A stretch of DNA of 64,000 nt, from positions 5,600,001-5,664,000 of the forward strand of contig CM041544.1 in the NCBI GenBank assembly GCA_023238725.1. Direction: 5' to 3'. Position 1 is the stretch's first letter. Every line of letters starts with the position of its first letter. A program made the position numbers and the translations under genes. The stretch comes from Scortum barcoo. Its lineage: Eukaryota; Chordata; Actinopteri; Centrarchiformes; Terapontidae. The notes under the pieces were generated by a model. It searched no databases. It was given only the letters and a program-made list of their open reading frames with translations, and was not told where the DNA came from. Shown here piece after piece: positions 52,301-63,162 of this stretch.

Positions 52301-55300
52301 TTGAGCTCATGTGGTTACTTTGTGTATACATGCGTATAAGTTTTCTCATGGAAAATGGACCCAAACTGCCTGCCCGAGCCAGCCGTCCTGTTTGCTCTGT
52401 TCGTTAGGGAATAATTAGCATTAGCTCATGCACATACCGGAGCACTCGAGACGTCAAGTGAAATAGAAGGCCGTGTTTGTTTAGTTAATTAAGAGCAACA
52501 GCTTTAAAAAAGCTTAATGCTTAATCCTCTATCCACTAATGGAATTTGTAAGATTCTTAAACTGAGCAGAAATGTTGTCTAAATTGAATGGACAGGCCAA
52601 AGTAGGTAAAGCCGCACTTTGAGAAGGGAGGAGGCAGGGACTGGGGACGGTGCCAGGCAGTGTTGCAAGGAAGTTTATGTCTGAGGTAACTGTTTACTTA
52701 GTGTACCAATGCCGTGAGAAAACTTGTCACCTGTTTTCCTGAATGCCGCCCAGCTCGTCACAATTTGGCAGATGTTTAGTCGCGCTGCCAGTCCGTTCCT
52801 GCTCTGCCACTGAAACTACTTATAGAGACTTCTTTACACAGCCCAAGTGAATGGACGGCTTTTTGAACTTTTCCATTGCCATCCCTAATTTGCCTCAGTT
52901 AATGTTGGAATGGGTTCAAAAGGATGTTGAATATTGTATGTATTTATTTATTTTTTTTTAATATGAAAGATCTAAAAATGATTTTTAACTTACATTTTTT
53001 TTATCTTTGAAAATACATCATAAATTAAAAAAAACACTTAGACTCAGCTTAAATGTGCATGCAAAACACTGTTGGAATATAAAGCTTTTCAGGTAATATA
53101 TTTGTGAAACAAAATCTGTCATCCTTCTCCAATCCCAAAAATATATACTTTTTAACACTTTTTAACATTTATCACTCACACATAAACAGCAGTAGTACAA
53201 ATACAGTATGCTGTATCTTTCAGTATTCTTGACCCACCAGCTTGATGAGAAAATGAAGGATGAAACCACAGTGTCCTTGTCCGGTCCTGCATGAAGGGAC
53301 CTGTTGTTGGATGCACTGCAATTAACACAATTGTCATACTAAGTTCATTCTACACCAAATGTATTTACAGCTTTAGTGTAAGTGCTCTTTATGTGTTATA
53401 ATAACCAAAACAAGACCTGCTGACTCTTTTTCAGTCTTCATTGTACCGTACAACAAAACAAAATCCTTGCAAGGCCCGTATTATTGGATGCTCACCAAAA
53501 CCTTCATTCTGAAACTTGACACTGAAAGTGTTGTCAGTTTCAGCAAATTTTACAATTACTCATCTTATCAAATGGGTTTTAATATTTTAATCTGTCTTAG
53601 TATTTTATCTGTCTTAAATCTGTGGAAATTTTGGAGGTAGGGTTTATCCACAAACTGTAACGGGTAAACTCCAGGGACCTGCATATTACTCAGACGTGTT
53701 TAAGTGACAGCTTAGCAGGAAGAGGGAGGGCAACAGTATTAAAAACCTGCTCTGTTGTATCTGCAGCTTGCACGGTCATAGATGTCGGTGAATACACTGT
53801 GCGTCTGTGAAAGGTACAACCGCTGCAGCTGTGTACCACTTCAGGACCTGGATCCCCCAAATACTTTTGAATTAAGACGAAATAAATCTTAACGGGCTGA
53901 GACTGCCAGCTTCGCGCAGTGTCTGCCGGAGCCCAACCGATAATACACCGACAGATATTATTGGCCAATATCAGCTTATTATAAATAAATCTGTATTGGC
54001 ACATAAATTGGTTAATAAGTAACCAAATTTTAAGAGTTTTTAATGCTATGTTCTTATGTGAACAAAAACAGCTGGTATATAACAGCTGTTATTTGTTGTT
54101 TTTAATGTTCCAATATTCATATTAGTATTCGTATCAGCCTCAAAAATCCTATATGAGCCTACGAGTTGAAAAAACGAAACGAAAAGTTGATGCACATAGT
54201 GAAAGATCTCAGACTGTTATCATAGAGCCATGGATTACACTAAATAACCAAAAGCTTTTAGCCATTGAAAAGTGTTGATGTGCGGCTGCGTGCTGCGAGA
54301 CATTTGTGGACCTCCTGCATGTCAGAAACATGCAGCGTCCTTTCTGAGCCTGTACATTGGCCGTTTGAAGACCTGAGGTGATGAGTGAACGTGATGTCCG
54401 TGTAACAGTCGTCACTTTACAAGAGATTAGATTACAAGAGATGGAAACTCTCAGTCTCCGCGACTGTCCACACTGTCACCCCCTAATTTTTTTTAATTTA
54501 TTGTGCATCTTAGAGTAGACGTGTCCACCTCTCCCCTCTCGGGTTTCATTCCTCAAAAGAGCTTTCTAGTAAACCACTTTACAAAAAGGGAGCTGATGTG
54601 TGGACCAGGAGTGTGATATACCAATGTATTTTTGACTGTGAGTGTATGAATGTGTGCGAGTGAACACACAGCTTGCGTTGGGTTACATGGCGTGCTTTCG
54701 TGACAGCGAGTGTGAAGCGTTTTGTATAATCTCAGCCGGCTGGCGGCTGTGAGATGTGATTGCATTCTTGTATCGCCGGCTTTGTTTGTAGGTGTGTTTT
54801 CAGTGATCCCGCCGTGTGAATTCAGCCCATGTAAATCCCTGACTATAGGGCCCCTCTGGTGGTACAATGGCCCGCGATCATGGATTAAGCAGGGAGCCTG
54901 TGGCAGTGCCAGTCAGAGGGTATGGGGGTCACTTTGACCTCCACAAAGACAACTTTAATTTCAAACACGTGCCTCTGTTTGCCGCGGTCATCGTTAGTGT
55001 CACCCTGGCAGCATTGTGCTCTGTTCCGAGTAGCCGTGGAAACCCCCTGTGTGTGCGCGTAAACTTCAAACCTCAGTGTGCTCTGTTTCATTACTGTGGG
55101 CACACTTCCTTAGATCCCACCTCCCATGCAGAGAAAACACTATGAGCTCATTCTGTCATGGGCTAAGTATATCGGCGCACTTCACACACTCCCACACATC
55201 GCCTCTCACAGGTTGGCCTTGAACTCCTCGAGTTCCTCCTCCTGTTTCTGTACAAGTTTTAGCCTGGAGTCCTGCCTGGCCTTCTCTGTCTTGAATGAGC

Positions 55301-58300
55301 TCTCTATGTTTGAATTTTAAGGCTGAAATCAATCTGCTGTTTCCACCAAGCAGCTGACACTTAGGCCCTTTTGTTTTTGCCCAGTAGAGTGGGGGATTTC
55401 ACTGAGCCGCGATAAAAAAAAACGCGGACTAACCTTGCGAAATTAAGTGTTCTGTCCTCCTCTCATCTTCCCCCTGTCATGTTTTGCTGCCGCTCACCTT
55501 ACCTTCTCTTGATATATCCCTTTTCTTGCCTTAGACAGTTGAGGAGAGATAGAATTTCAACACAGAAAAGAAAGGAAAGGATAAACAACAGCAGGTCAGC
55601 CCCTGAGGCTAGACACACCTCTCTACACCTTTACATCCCATCGCCTTATATGCCCTCCCCCCCTTACCTGTCCCCGCCTCTCCATGGAAGGCCTGATTTC
55701 AGTACATATGTTACGTAAGACCTGAAACAACACACACCCCATCTCCTGCATGTTGCAGAAAAAGTGATCTCCTTCATTGTTAGATGTTTGGCTCTGGAAA
55801 TTAGTCATATAGAAGACAGAAGGTCCAATGTGGGTGAACTTGAGGGTGAACTTAAGGCATAATCACAATTGAACCCCCCTCCTCTTTCTTATTTCACAGG
55901 GGAAAGTCCAGGTGCAGAGATGAGCCAACACTAATCTATGCTGGTCCAGTCATGAGCAGCACTGCCACTGGAACTCATGGGTCCACATATTTCTCAGTAA
56001 ACACTGCCATAATTGCTACATGCTGAATAATGCTGGAGCAAGCCAATCAGAGGGAAGTGCAAGTATGTGTTGCGGTAGCCTGGATGTTGAGCAATCTCTC
56101 CCAAAGCCTTCACCTGGCCAATGTACGATCTCAATTACAATTACTATTCCCCTCTGGTATGCTGCTCTGGTCTCTCTCCTCATCTCAACACCACTAAGAT
56201 TTATTACATTTAATCATATCAGCATATTACAGCATGCTCGAAAGAGAGAAAGAGAGGAATTATTGCAGTTAAGTGATCTCATTAGTTTGGTATTGACTTG
56301 TTGTATTCACACAGCATTGTGGGCAATTTCAAGGAAGCTAGGATTACAGTGGTATGGAAAAGGAAAAGCAGCAAATCTAATTGAAATTATAAACACTAAA
56401 TATATAAACAATTAATCAATTATGAAGTTGTTATCTGTTGATTGACCAGTAATTAACTAATAATTGCTTTCAGCTATAGAATTGCTTTACTGCAAGTTTG
56501 AACAAAACTGCAAGTCTACAGTACGACAGGTATGCAGCCCACCAGCAGCTCTTTGAGGCTACATTAAGGAACGGTGGTGCATTGAGCTAAATGCTAGATC
56601 TCATCTCAGTTTAGCATGTTAATCTGTGTTTGTTAGCACTAAACATATGGCATATCTGGCTGAATGTCAGTAGTTCTGCAGGTACTTTACCATAAACCAA
56701 AGTATTGGACAAAGTGAAGGTTTGACCAGATGATGGTGCTACATGGAAAGTGAAAGTGATTACAGTTCATTTTGAGGGGACATACGTACAATATCTGTAC
56801 CAAATTTCATGGCAATCCCTACAGACCACAAATTTCAGCCTCACATGTATTTTGGTCAAATGCTCCTTTAACACACCATCTCCAAACAATAAACGTTCAC
56901 ACTTCTCCCTAATGAATGTTGAGGCACTGTTTTCTGACTTTGCTTAAAATCTATCATGCAGCCAGATTATGGAGACACTGGATGCTATGAGCAACGCTTA
57001 CTACTTATGACCAGAGCTCAAAGTTTGAATCAGATGTGCTGGCCAAGTGCAAACCAATTGTGTCCTAGCTCTGTTTCCTCACAGCAGATATTTAGTCACC
57101 GGTGATGGATTTGCACAAAGCCTTTACATCCAGCAGTGTGTTTTCATTGGAAGCTAAGCAGTACAACTGCAGACAGATAGCATCTCTGCTCCTGTTGTGT
57201 TGTGGAGCTCTCCACTCATCGAGCGCCAACCAGCGGCAGCGTAGCCGCACCCTGTGCTACCTTAGGAAAATAAACAGAGATCTTTTTGGTTACAGTTGCA
57301 CCCAATTCATCTGTCTTTGTTTGCTTTGCAGATAATATTTAGTGCACTTAGAATTTATGTGGTTAGTACTTGTCTTGTCCACATTCAGAAGAGGAGGAAT
57401 GATGGTTTGCACAAAGATGATGTCTGCATGATGTTTCACACAATTACAACCACCTGCATGATGTGTCTTTTTTTCTTTTTTTACATTTTGATCAATTACT
57501 GCAACACTTTTAACTGAAGTCAAATTGTTTCCTTAATTGCCTGAGAACGACTGTTGTGCCAACGTTATCTTTATGTAGTAATTACCCGCTAATCATGTCA
57601 GTGAGTACATCTCACCCTTTTCTTTTTATTATTCGTGGTGTCTTGGTGATTTTAATTTGTCGGCATGCTGTGCCTGATCACGATCCAGAGTGACTACAGA
57701 GAACAGTAGCCCACTGACAAATCAGGCCCTGTTAAAAAAAAAAAAAATCCATTCACACATACCAGACACCTCAGCACACACGCACAGTTGCAGATTCCAT
57801 CTACCATCAGCACCACCATGTCAGACGACACTGTCAGATGACCTTTGGACCTGATCCTTCATATAAAAAGGTGTTTATGTCGCTTGGTGGTGTTTGACAG
57901 AGTACCAGCAGGATTAAAGCAGCCTTGTGGTGAAAATACTTTGATCAGCTCTCTCCTCTCCTCTCCAAACCCACAGCGTCATGCTGACTTAGAGATCCCA
58001 AAGCTGAAATCGCTCTTTGTTTCCCCTCCACCTGCCCACTGGTCCAAGTCAGTGTGTTAATTAGGGAGTGAAGGAATAAAGTGAAGCAGCTTATCTCTGC
58101 TGATGTTGTCTAATGAGGAGTCTTGCTGAAGAAGGTCGAGTGGTGTTTTTCTTCAGCGCCCCTTCGGTTTCTCATTGTTAGTGACCCAGAGAAAAGGTGG
58201 TGTGACTAAAAGGTGCTGCTGAATTTCTGTCCAACTCTCCCAACTACACAGAACATCACTACATGACTTTTGTATTGTAGTCAGTCTGGACTGGCCAACT

Positions 58301-61300
58301 GATAAGTCATAAGATATTAGTTTCAACTTGTCAGAAATGCTCCAAATGAAAAGCGTCAACTTAGGCACAGGTACAGTGTTGCCTGACAGTAATAAGGTCT
58401 GTTGAAAAAAAATTCTGTTGTTTGCTACTTTAAGTTACGCTGCTCTCAGTTCAGTGAATTCCACTGATACTGATATCTGCATCTGAGTATAGTGAACATC
58501 TTGTCAAGCAGGGTCAAAGATTCAAATCAAGATTCATGCCTGTTTGATGGCGCATGATGTACACTCACTTACAGAGAGGATGTTAGTTGAGTTGATGGTG
58601 CTTCAGTGTGTCCCAGGACACACATTGTGACACACACATTCATGTGTGTGGCCATATGCAACCCAAAATTAAAGTATTGTTGATCAACTGTTGTATTGTT
58701 GAGAGCAGTTCTGTTTAAACCAGCATTTATCTGTGAAAAACTACAAAAACAGGAAACAATAAGTCAAACAGTGTGACTTGTGGACTGATCAACATAACAC
58801 TGTCTCTCCACAGGTATGCCATCATGTGTGGAATTATGGCAGAATATGACACGATACAGAACAAGATAAAGAACGGATATATCTTTAAGGTAAGCTGTTG
58901 TCCAACATTGACGATGCTCTTGTTATATGCTGAGTGTGGGGCTGTGCATTATAGATAAAATGCTTCTTCTATTATATGTATATATTTTTCATATATTTAT
59001 TGGACCCTGCTTCTCCCATGTACTAAGAGGCAGTAAACCACTCCTACAGCAGTTGAGTTGCATAAGACAGCGTGTGGAACAACGGCACGTAGCATTTTAT
59101 CTTCTGTCAGCGGCTTCCCTCAAACACTGTGTACCTGAAAAACTCTTGACAGGTGAAAGAGGGAGAGATGGAGTGCTGGAGTGGGAAGATATGAAAAAAA
59201 AAAACAAAAAAAAAAGCCTGAATCAGAGAGAGGGAGAACGGAAAGGAATCAGGGAGGGTGTGTGACAGCCAGGAGTGTGCGGCCGCTCGGCAGAGATCGC
59301 GTGTGTGAGAGATGTTTGTGAAATACTTGTGGGTTGGTGAAGCAGGACAGATCAGGTCAGAACAGAAGGCAGTGGAAATAGCAGCCGTGTCATGAATCAA
59401 CAGTGAAAATCTTCTCCCTGTCTGTCTGTCTCCCCTCCCAGGATCACCTGGATAAAGCCATTGAGCTGAAGCCACAAGACCCCATGTCCTACTACCTGCT
59501 GGGCCGCTGGTGCTACGCTGTATGTGACACACACTGTGCAACGCATGTATCTCTCCCATCTGTCCTCTCATAGACAAACGCTGACATGTCTGCGTGGCCT
59601 CCCGCCTCCCTGTGCTAACCCACCCACGGTTTCCCCTCATTCATTCCCACTGTTTAGATTTCCCTGAGGTTTGTTTTCCCCTCTGCGATATTTGCAGAAA
59701 GCGCTACCGGAGGTTAGCACCAACCATTGTTAGCTTTAAATCAGACTGTAGCAGGGAGATATTTTCATCCTGTTTCTATTGGGCTCATGTTCTTTCAGTG
59801 CTTTTGATGATTGTTTCTGTTAATACTGCACGATTATTGCCAATCTTTTTGAAAATAATGTGTGATGATTGTTATCATTTAGATACATGGTCAACAGATT
59901 TTGCTGTTGAGTGCTCCTGTTGTTTCATCTGCTATTTATGATGTAACTTGGAGCCAGCTGTCAAACTAGCTGTGTGAAAGGAAGGAAGCTATTACATAGA
60001 TTGCTCTGATTGCCCTATATAATACTCATCTGAAACACTGTGTGAAGGAAGCCAAGGACAGCTACAGGAGAAAGGTGGAGCAGAAGCTGAGGGAAAACAA
60101 CATGAGGGAGGTCTGGGAAGGTGTGAAGACCATCACAGGTCTCAACACAAAGACCAGAGCCGTAGTAGGGGGGACAATGGAGAGGGCAAACGAACTGAAT
60201 GAGTTCTTCAACAGGTTCAACCAGTCCTTGCCCCCCCCACCCCCGCCCTCACCACAGCCACCCCGCCCCCTCTCCCCTCCACACACCTCCCCCCAGACAC
60301 CACAACACCACCCTCCTCCTCCCCCTCATCAACACAGTCTTCACCACTCATCACCACTGACCAGGTCAGAGGACAGCTGAGGAAGCTCCGACCCAGGAAA
60401 GCCGCAGGCAGGCCCAGATAAAGTGTGTCCAAGACTACTACTGAAGACCTGCGCGGCAGAACTGGGGGAACCACTACAACGGATCTTCAACCTCAGCCTG
60501 CAGATTGGGAGAGTGCCCACCCTCTGGAAGACATCCCGCATCGTTCCAGTTCCGAAGAAGAACCGGCCCAGCGAGCTGAATGACTTCCGACCAGTGGCAC
60601 TCACTTCACATCTGATGAAGACGTTGGGCGTTGGAGCGGCTCTTCCTCAGCCTCCTCAGACCCCAGGTGCAACACGCCCAGGATCGCCTGCAGTTGCAGT
60701 TCGCCTACCAACCAGGTGTTGGTGTGGAGGATGCCATCCTCTACCTGCTCCATCGAGCCCACTCCCATCTGGATAAGGGAAGCGCTGCACAGTGAGGATT
60801 CTTTTCTTGGACTTCTCCAGTGCCTTCAATACCATCCAGCCCACTCTGCTCTTCGGGACAAACTGAGCAGGATGGGAGTGGACCCCCAGCTGATGGACTG
60901 GATCTCCGATTACCTCACTGGCAGACCACAGTAGTACGTCGGGCTGAAGGACATCACACGTCTGACACGGTGGTCAGCAGCACTGGAGCCCCCCAGGGCA
61001 CAGTGCTGGCCCCTCTTCTCTTCACCCTGTACACCTCAGACTTCTGCTACAACTCGGAGCTGTGTCATATTCAGAAGAAATACGCTGATGACACGGCCAT
61101 CGTTGTTGGGTGCATCAGGGATGACAGAGAGGAGGAGTCGGAGATCGGAAACTGGTAGGGGACTTCGCTGCATGGTGCCACACTAACCACCTACAGCTCA
61201 ACACCTCTAAGACGAAGGAGCTGGTTATTCGACTTTGGGAGGTCCAGACCAAGACCAGCGACCAGTCCTGCTAGAGGGAGCTGAGGTGGAGGCAGTGGAC

Positions 61301-63162
61301 TCATACAGATACCTCGGGCTATGGATAGACAATAAACTGGACTGGACAACGCACACCAGCCACCTGTATGGGAAGACACAAAGCAGGATGTACTTCCTAA
61401 GGAGGACTGCGGTCCTTCAACATCTGCAGCAAACTTCTGCAGATGTTTTACCAGTCTGTGGTTGCCAGTGTCCTCTTTTACACTGTGGTATGCTGGGGGG
61501 GCAGCATATCCAAAAAGGACACATCCAGACTGGATAAACTGATCAGGCGGGCCGGCTCTGTGGTTCGGCACGAAGCTGGACTCTCTCTGGTGACGGTGGC
61601 AGAGTCGAGGACTCTGGACAAACTCTGCTGGATATTATGGACAATGCCAGCCACCCTCTGCACACCGTCATCAGCAACCAGAGGAGCCTGTTCAGTGAAA
61701 GACTGCTCCTTCCCAAGTGCAGGACCAACAGGCTCAAGAACTCCTTTGTCCATCATGCCATCACACTCTACAACTCCTCACAAGGGGGGAGGAGGAGGAC
61801 ATAGAGTAGGGGTGGTAGCCATTGTACATTTTACTTGTACAACACTTACTTTACAACATACACACATCGGACACTTTTTCCCCTAGTGCAATAAACCCCA
61901 TCATATGCAATAATGTGCAATAATTTTAATTTATACACTTAACTTAACTTATACTTATACTATACAAAGCCATAACTTTATTTCACACGACGCCATACTC
62001 AGCTCTTTCTATTTACTTATAGTATTTTATTCCCATTCTTTATATTTTGTATTTTAAGTACTTACTGTTTTATTTTTCAACTGTGTGCTTCTATACCTGT
62101 ATGCTGCTGGAAACGTAAATTTCCCTGAGGGAGTCATCCCAAAGGGATCAATAAAGTGAAGTCTAAGTCTAAGTCTAAGTCTAAGTCATCTACACTGTTG
62201 CTACCACAGAAGAAGTGAGGGACTGCGCAAATTTAGTGGAGCAGTAACACCTGATATTTTCAGGGATTGAGTTTTATGGGCTGCCTGTGGTGTGTTCATG
62301 TTCAACAATGATCTACTGTTTGTATTCAGCCAGCGGTTCTGTTTGAAAGGTCCCTCGAGGACGCCAAAGCAACGCTACACCTGCAATTAGACAGTGTTCT
62401 GATGAATGGTGCGAGGCAGGAACATAACATGTTTGACCCAGGCTTCTCCTTTCCATTATCATCTTCTGCAAAAAGTGTCAGTAGGAAAGTATCAGTGTGC
62501 AGAGGTACCTCTGGTCATGGAAACGCTGGAAAAGTTACAGTCGGGAAAGTGTTTTTCTGGTCTGGAATAGCCAAGAAAAATTATATGTAACCAAATCGAC
62601 AAGGAAATTAGTTTCCATAAACGAACCCACAGCATTCATTAACTTTGTTTCCATTAACTGTTAAAGCACTTAATTTTACTGTTGGATACTTGGAGATTTA
62701 ATTACATTTAATGGACAAAAGGGAAAAGCCTTGGCATTATATAAATATCTGAACTGAAGCGAGGTCTGAGAAATTCAACATAGATTTTACAAATACTGAT
62801 TATTTTTGGCTTCATGTCACTGAGAAGAAACTTGAGGGAATGTTGACTCGGTGCTCAGCATAAGAGCTCATTAATGAGTAATTAAAGAAAATATTGTTTT
62901 TGCAAACTTGTCACTTTGCCACAATGATGTACAGGTGGACCACTGAACAGCCACACCCAGCCTGTTAAACAGGCTTGACACTTGTCTTAGCCTGGTGCTC
63001 ACTTACCCGTAAGCTTATGTACAGGAACTGCCTTTTAACTTGAGGTGTTTGATTATTTCGCAGGTGGCCCAGTTATCATGGATTGAGAGGAAAGTTGCTG
63101 CAACATTATTTGGAGACCCTCCAAATGCCACAGTTGAAGACGCACTGAAGAACTTTGTTAAG
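39888..63162 (+). CDS. rmdn2: Regulator of microtubule dynamics protein 2, seven exons, 3' end outside window
   Basis: Join of 39888-40333, 49005-49182, 49295-49397, 50839-50899, 58814-58889, 59442-59519 and 63064-63162. All junctions are GT-AG and phases are consistent, giving 347 codons without a stop. A membrane anchor lies at residues 8-27 (VLVLGALAGVAGISLAVVCY), followed by basic KSRRR. A predicted coiled coil spans about 64-105, then a basic region, then an acidic patch. From about 176 the RMDN helical/TPR-like domain begins, with WRLIRAYCD, HQWYAIMCG and LSWIERK. RMDN3, the best-studied paralog, tethers mitochondria to the ER through VAP proteins. RMDN proteins were first described as microtubule-associated, and Rmdn2's own role is less clear. 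Mammalian RMDN2 is about 410 residues, so roughly 60 C-terminal residues are missing here. The neighbour cdc42ep3 favours rmdn2 over rmdn1 or rmdn3. Confidence 0.93.
40334..49004 (+). other. rmdn2: rmdn2 intron, 8.7 kb
   Basis: Lies between coding exons 1 and 2 (phase 2). It contains a minus-strand LINE fragment near 41130-41530. Otherwise non-coding, with no second gene recognised. The block at 43500-43760 is compositionally distinct and may be a regulatory element. Confidence 0.8.
41130..41530 (-). mobile_element. LINE 3' fragment
   Basis: Minus-strand translation reads LLLNVNKTKELIVDFRKEE followed by VHISGPEAEQVNSFRFL, then KKTQKLLYFLGKL. These are the post-catalytic reverse-transcriptase and thumb motifs of a Jockey-superfamily LINE. 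They are recognisably related to NTSKTKELVIRL and VDSYRYLG in the element at 60-62 kb. It is heavily truncated and holds no catalytic block. It lies antisense to rmdn2. Confidence 0.72.
49005..49182 (+). CDS. rmdn2: rmdn2 coding exon 2
   Basis: The first base completes Gly149, then residues 150-208. It begins YMTALTDSEEEE, a candidate phospho-FFAT core with acidic residues on both sides, and continues into DELFLLLERIDRLH. Acceptor TTCCAG, donor GAG|GTGTGT. The exon ends in phase 0. Confidence 0.92.
49295..49397 (+). CDS. rmdn2: rmdn2 coding exon 3
   Basis: Residues 209-242 plus one base. It carries FLWRLIRAYCD and EEKKTHAEA, matching the family's first helical repeat. The intron before it is only 112 bp. 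Confidence 0.92.
49398..50838 (+). other. rmdn2: rmdn2 intron, 1.4 kb
   Basis: Phase 1 intron. Non-coding, and no repeat recognised. Confidence 0.8.
50839..50899 (+). CDS. rmdn2: rmdn2 coding exon 4
   Basis: A 61-bp exon coding for residues 243 (part) to 263 (part): KAVGEEAVSLNPTCAESHQ, with a split Trp codon. Acceptor CTCTCAG, donor GTG|GTAGGT. Confidence 0.9.
53928..54161 (+). repeat. dispersed teleost repeat with 'CCGATA' ends
   Basis: Begins GAGCCCAACCGATAATAC, continues TATTATTGGCCAATATCAGC, and ends AAAAATCCTATATGAGCCTA. This matches a short repeat family I recall from fish genomes with GGGCCCAACCGATATATCGG ends, probably a non-autonomous DNA transposon. This copy is degenerate and its termini are approximate. 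Confidence 0.5.
56540..56830 (+). repeat. teleost dispersed repeat, plus-strand copy
   Basis: Contains TTTGAGCTAAATGCTA, CATAAACCAAAGTATTGGAC, GATGATGGTGCTACA and TACCAAATTTCATGGCAAT in the order typical of an abundant teleost repeat. The minus-strand stretch 24810-25140 shares the same blocks. It lies within an rmdn2 intron. Confidence 0.72.
58814..58889 (+). CDS. rmdn2: rmdn2 coding exon 5
   Basis: The first base completes Trp263; residues 264-288 follow (YAIMCGIMAEYDTIQNKIK then NGYIFK). Acceptor CCACAG, donor AAG|GTAAGC. Ends in phase 0. Confidence 0.93.
58890..59441 (+). other. rmdn2: rmdn2 intron, 0.55 kb
   Basis: Phase 0 intron with an A-rich stretch at about 59188-59215. No other feature. 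Confidence 0.85.
59442..59519 (+). CDS. rmdn2: rmdn2 coding exon 6
   Basis: Residues 289-314, a TPR-like helix pair with DHLDKAIELKPQDPMSYYLL then GRWCYA. Acceptor CTCCCAG, donor GCT|GTATGT. The exon is 26 whole codons. Confidence 0.93.
60040..62187 (+). mobile_element. 5'-truncated, frameshifted non-LTR retrotransposon (Jockey-superfamily LINE)
   Basis: Starts abruptly within the pre-RT linker (KEAKDSYRRKVEQKLRE at 60049) and continues through an unusually Pro-rich low-complexity stretch (60230-60350). RT motifs follow: VPKKNRPSELNDFRPVALTS, then FLDFSSAFNTIQPTLL (60804), GVDPQLMDWISDYLTGRPQ, GAPQGTVLAPLLFTLYTSDF, and the catalytic YADD at 61081-61092. Thumb and C-terminal motifs come last (VDSYRYLGLWIDNKLDW, SVVASVLFYTVVCWGG). 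At least four frame changes and a stop break the frame, so it is not functional. The 3' end has AATTTCCCTGAGGGAGTC and CAATAAAGT, then a hexamer repeat tail instead of poly(A). Rex1, CR1 and L2 are all possible clades. The upstream endonuclease part is missing. Confidence 0.88.
62157..62187 (+). repeat. (AAGTCT)n tail of the LINE
   Basis: Four to five copies of a hexamer directly after CAATAAAGTG. Short tandem-repeat tails replace poly(A) in several CR1/L2/Rex1-type LINEs, and this marks the 3' boundary of the insertion. Confidence 0.85.
63064..63162 (+). CDS. rmdn2: rmdn2 coding exon 7 (last in window)
   Basis: Residues 315-347, 33 whole codons: VAQLSWIERKVAATLFGDPP, then NATVEDALKNFVK. The LSWIE-K and ATLFG blocks are hallmarks of RMDN proteins. 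Acceptor TTCGCAG, donor AAG|GTACTG. The next family block (usually AEEL-PGYS) is not found before the window ends. Confidence 0.94.

Larger units (their letters stand above)
50900..58813 (+). other. rmdn2: rmdn2 intron, 7.9 kb
   Basis: Phase 2 intron with two dispersed repeats (53.9-54.2 and 56.5-56.8 kb). The stretch 52370-52830 is free of simple repeats and may be conserved, but this is untested. No other gene seen. Confidence 0.8.
59520..63063 (+). other. rmdn2: rmdn2 intron, 3.5 kb
   Basis: Phase 0 intron. More than half is a sense-oriented LINE copy (about 60040-62187). The rest is non-coding. Confidence 0.85.
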
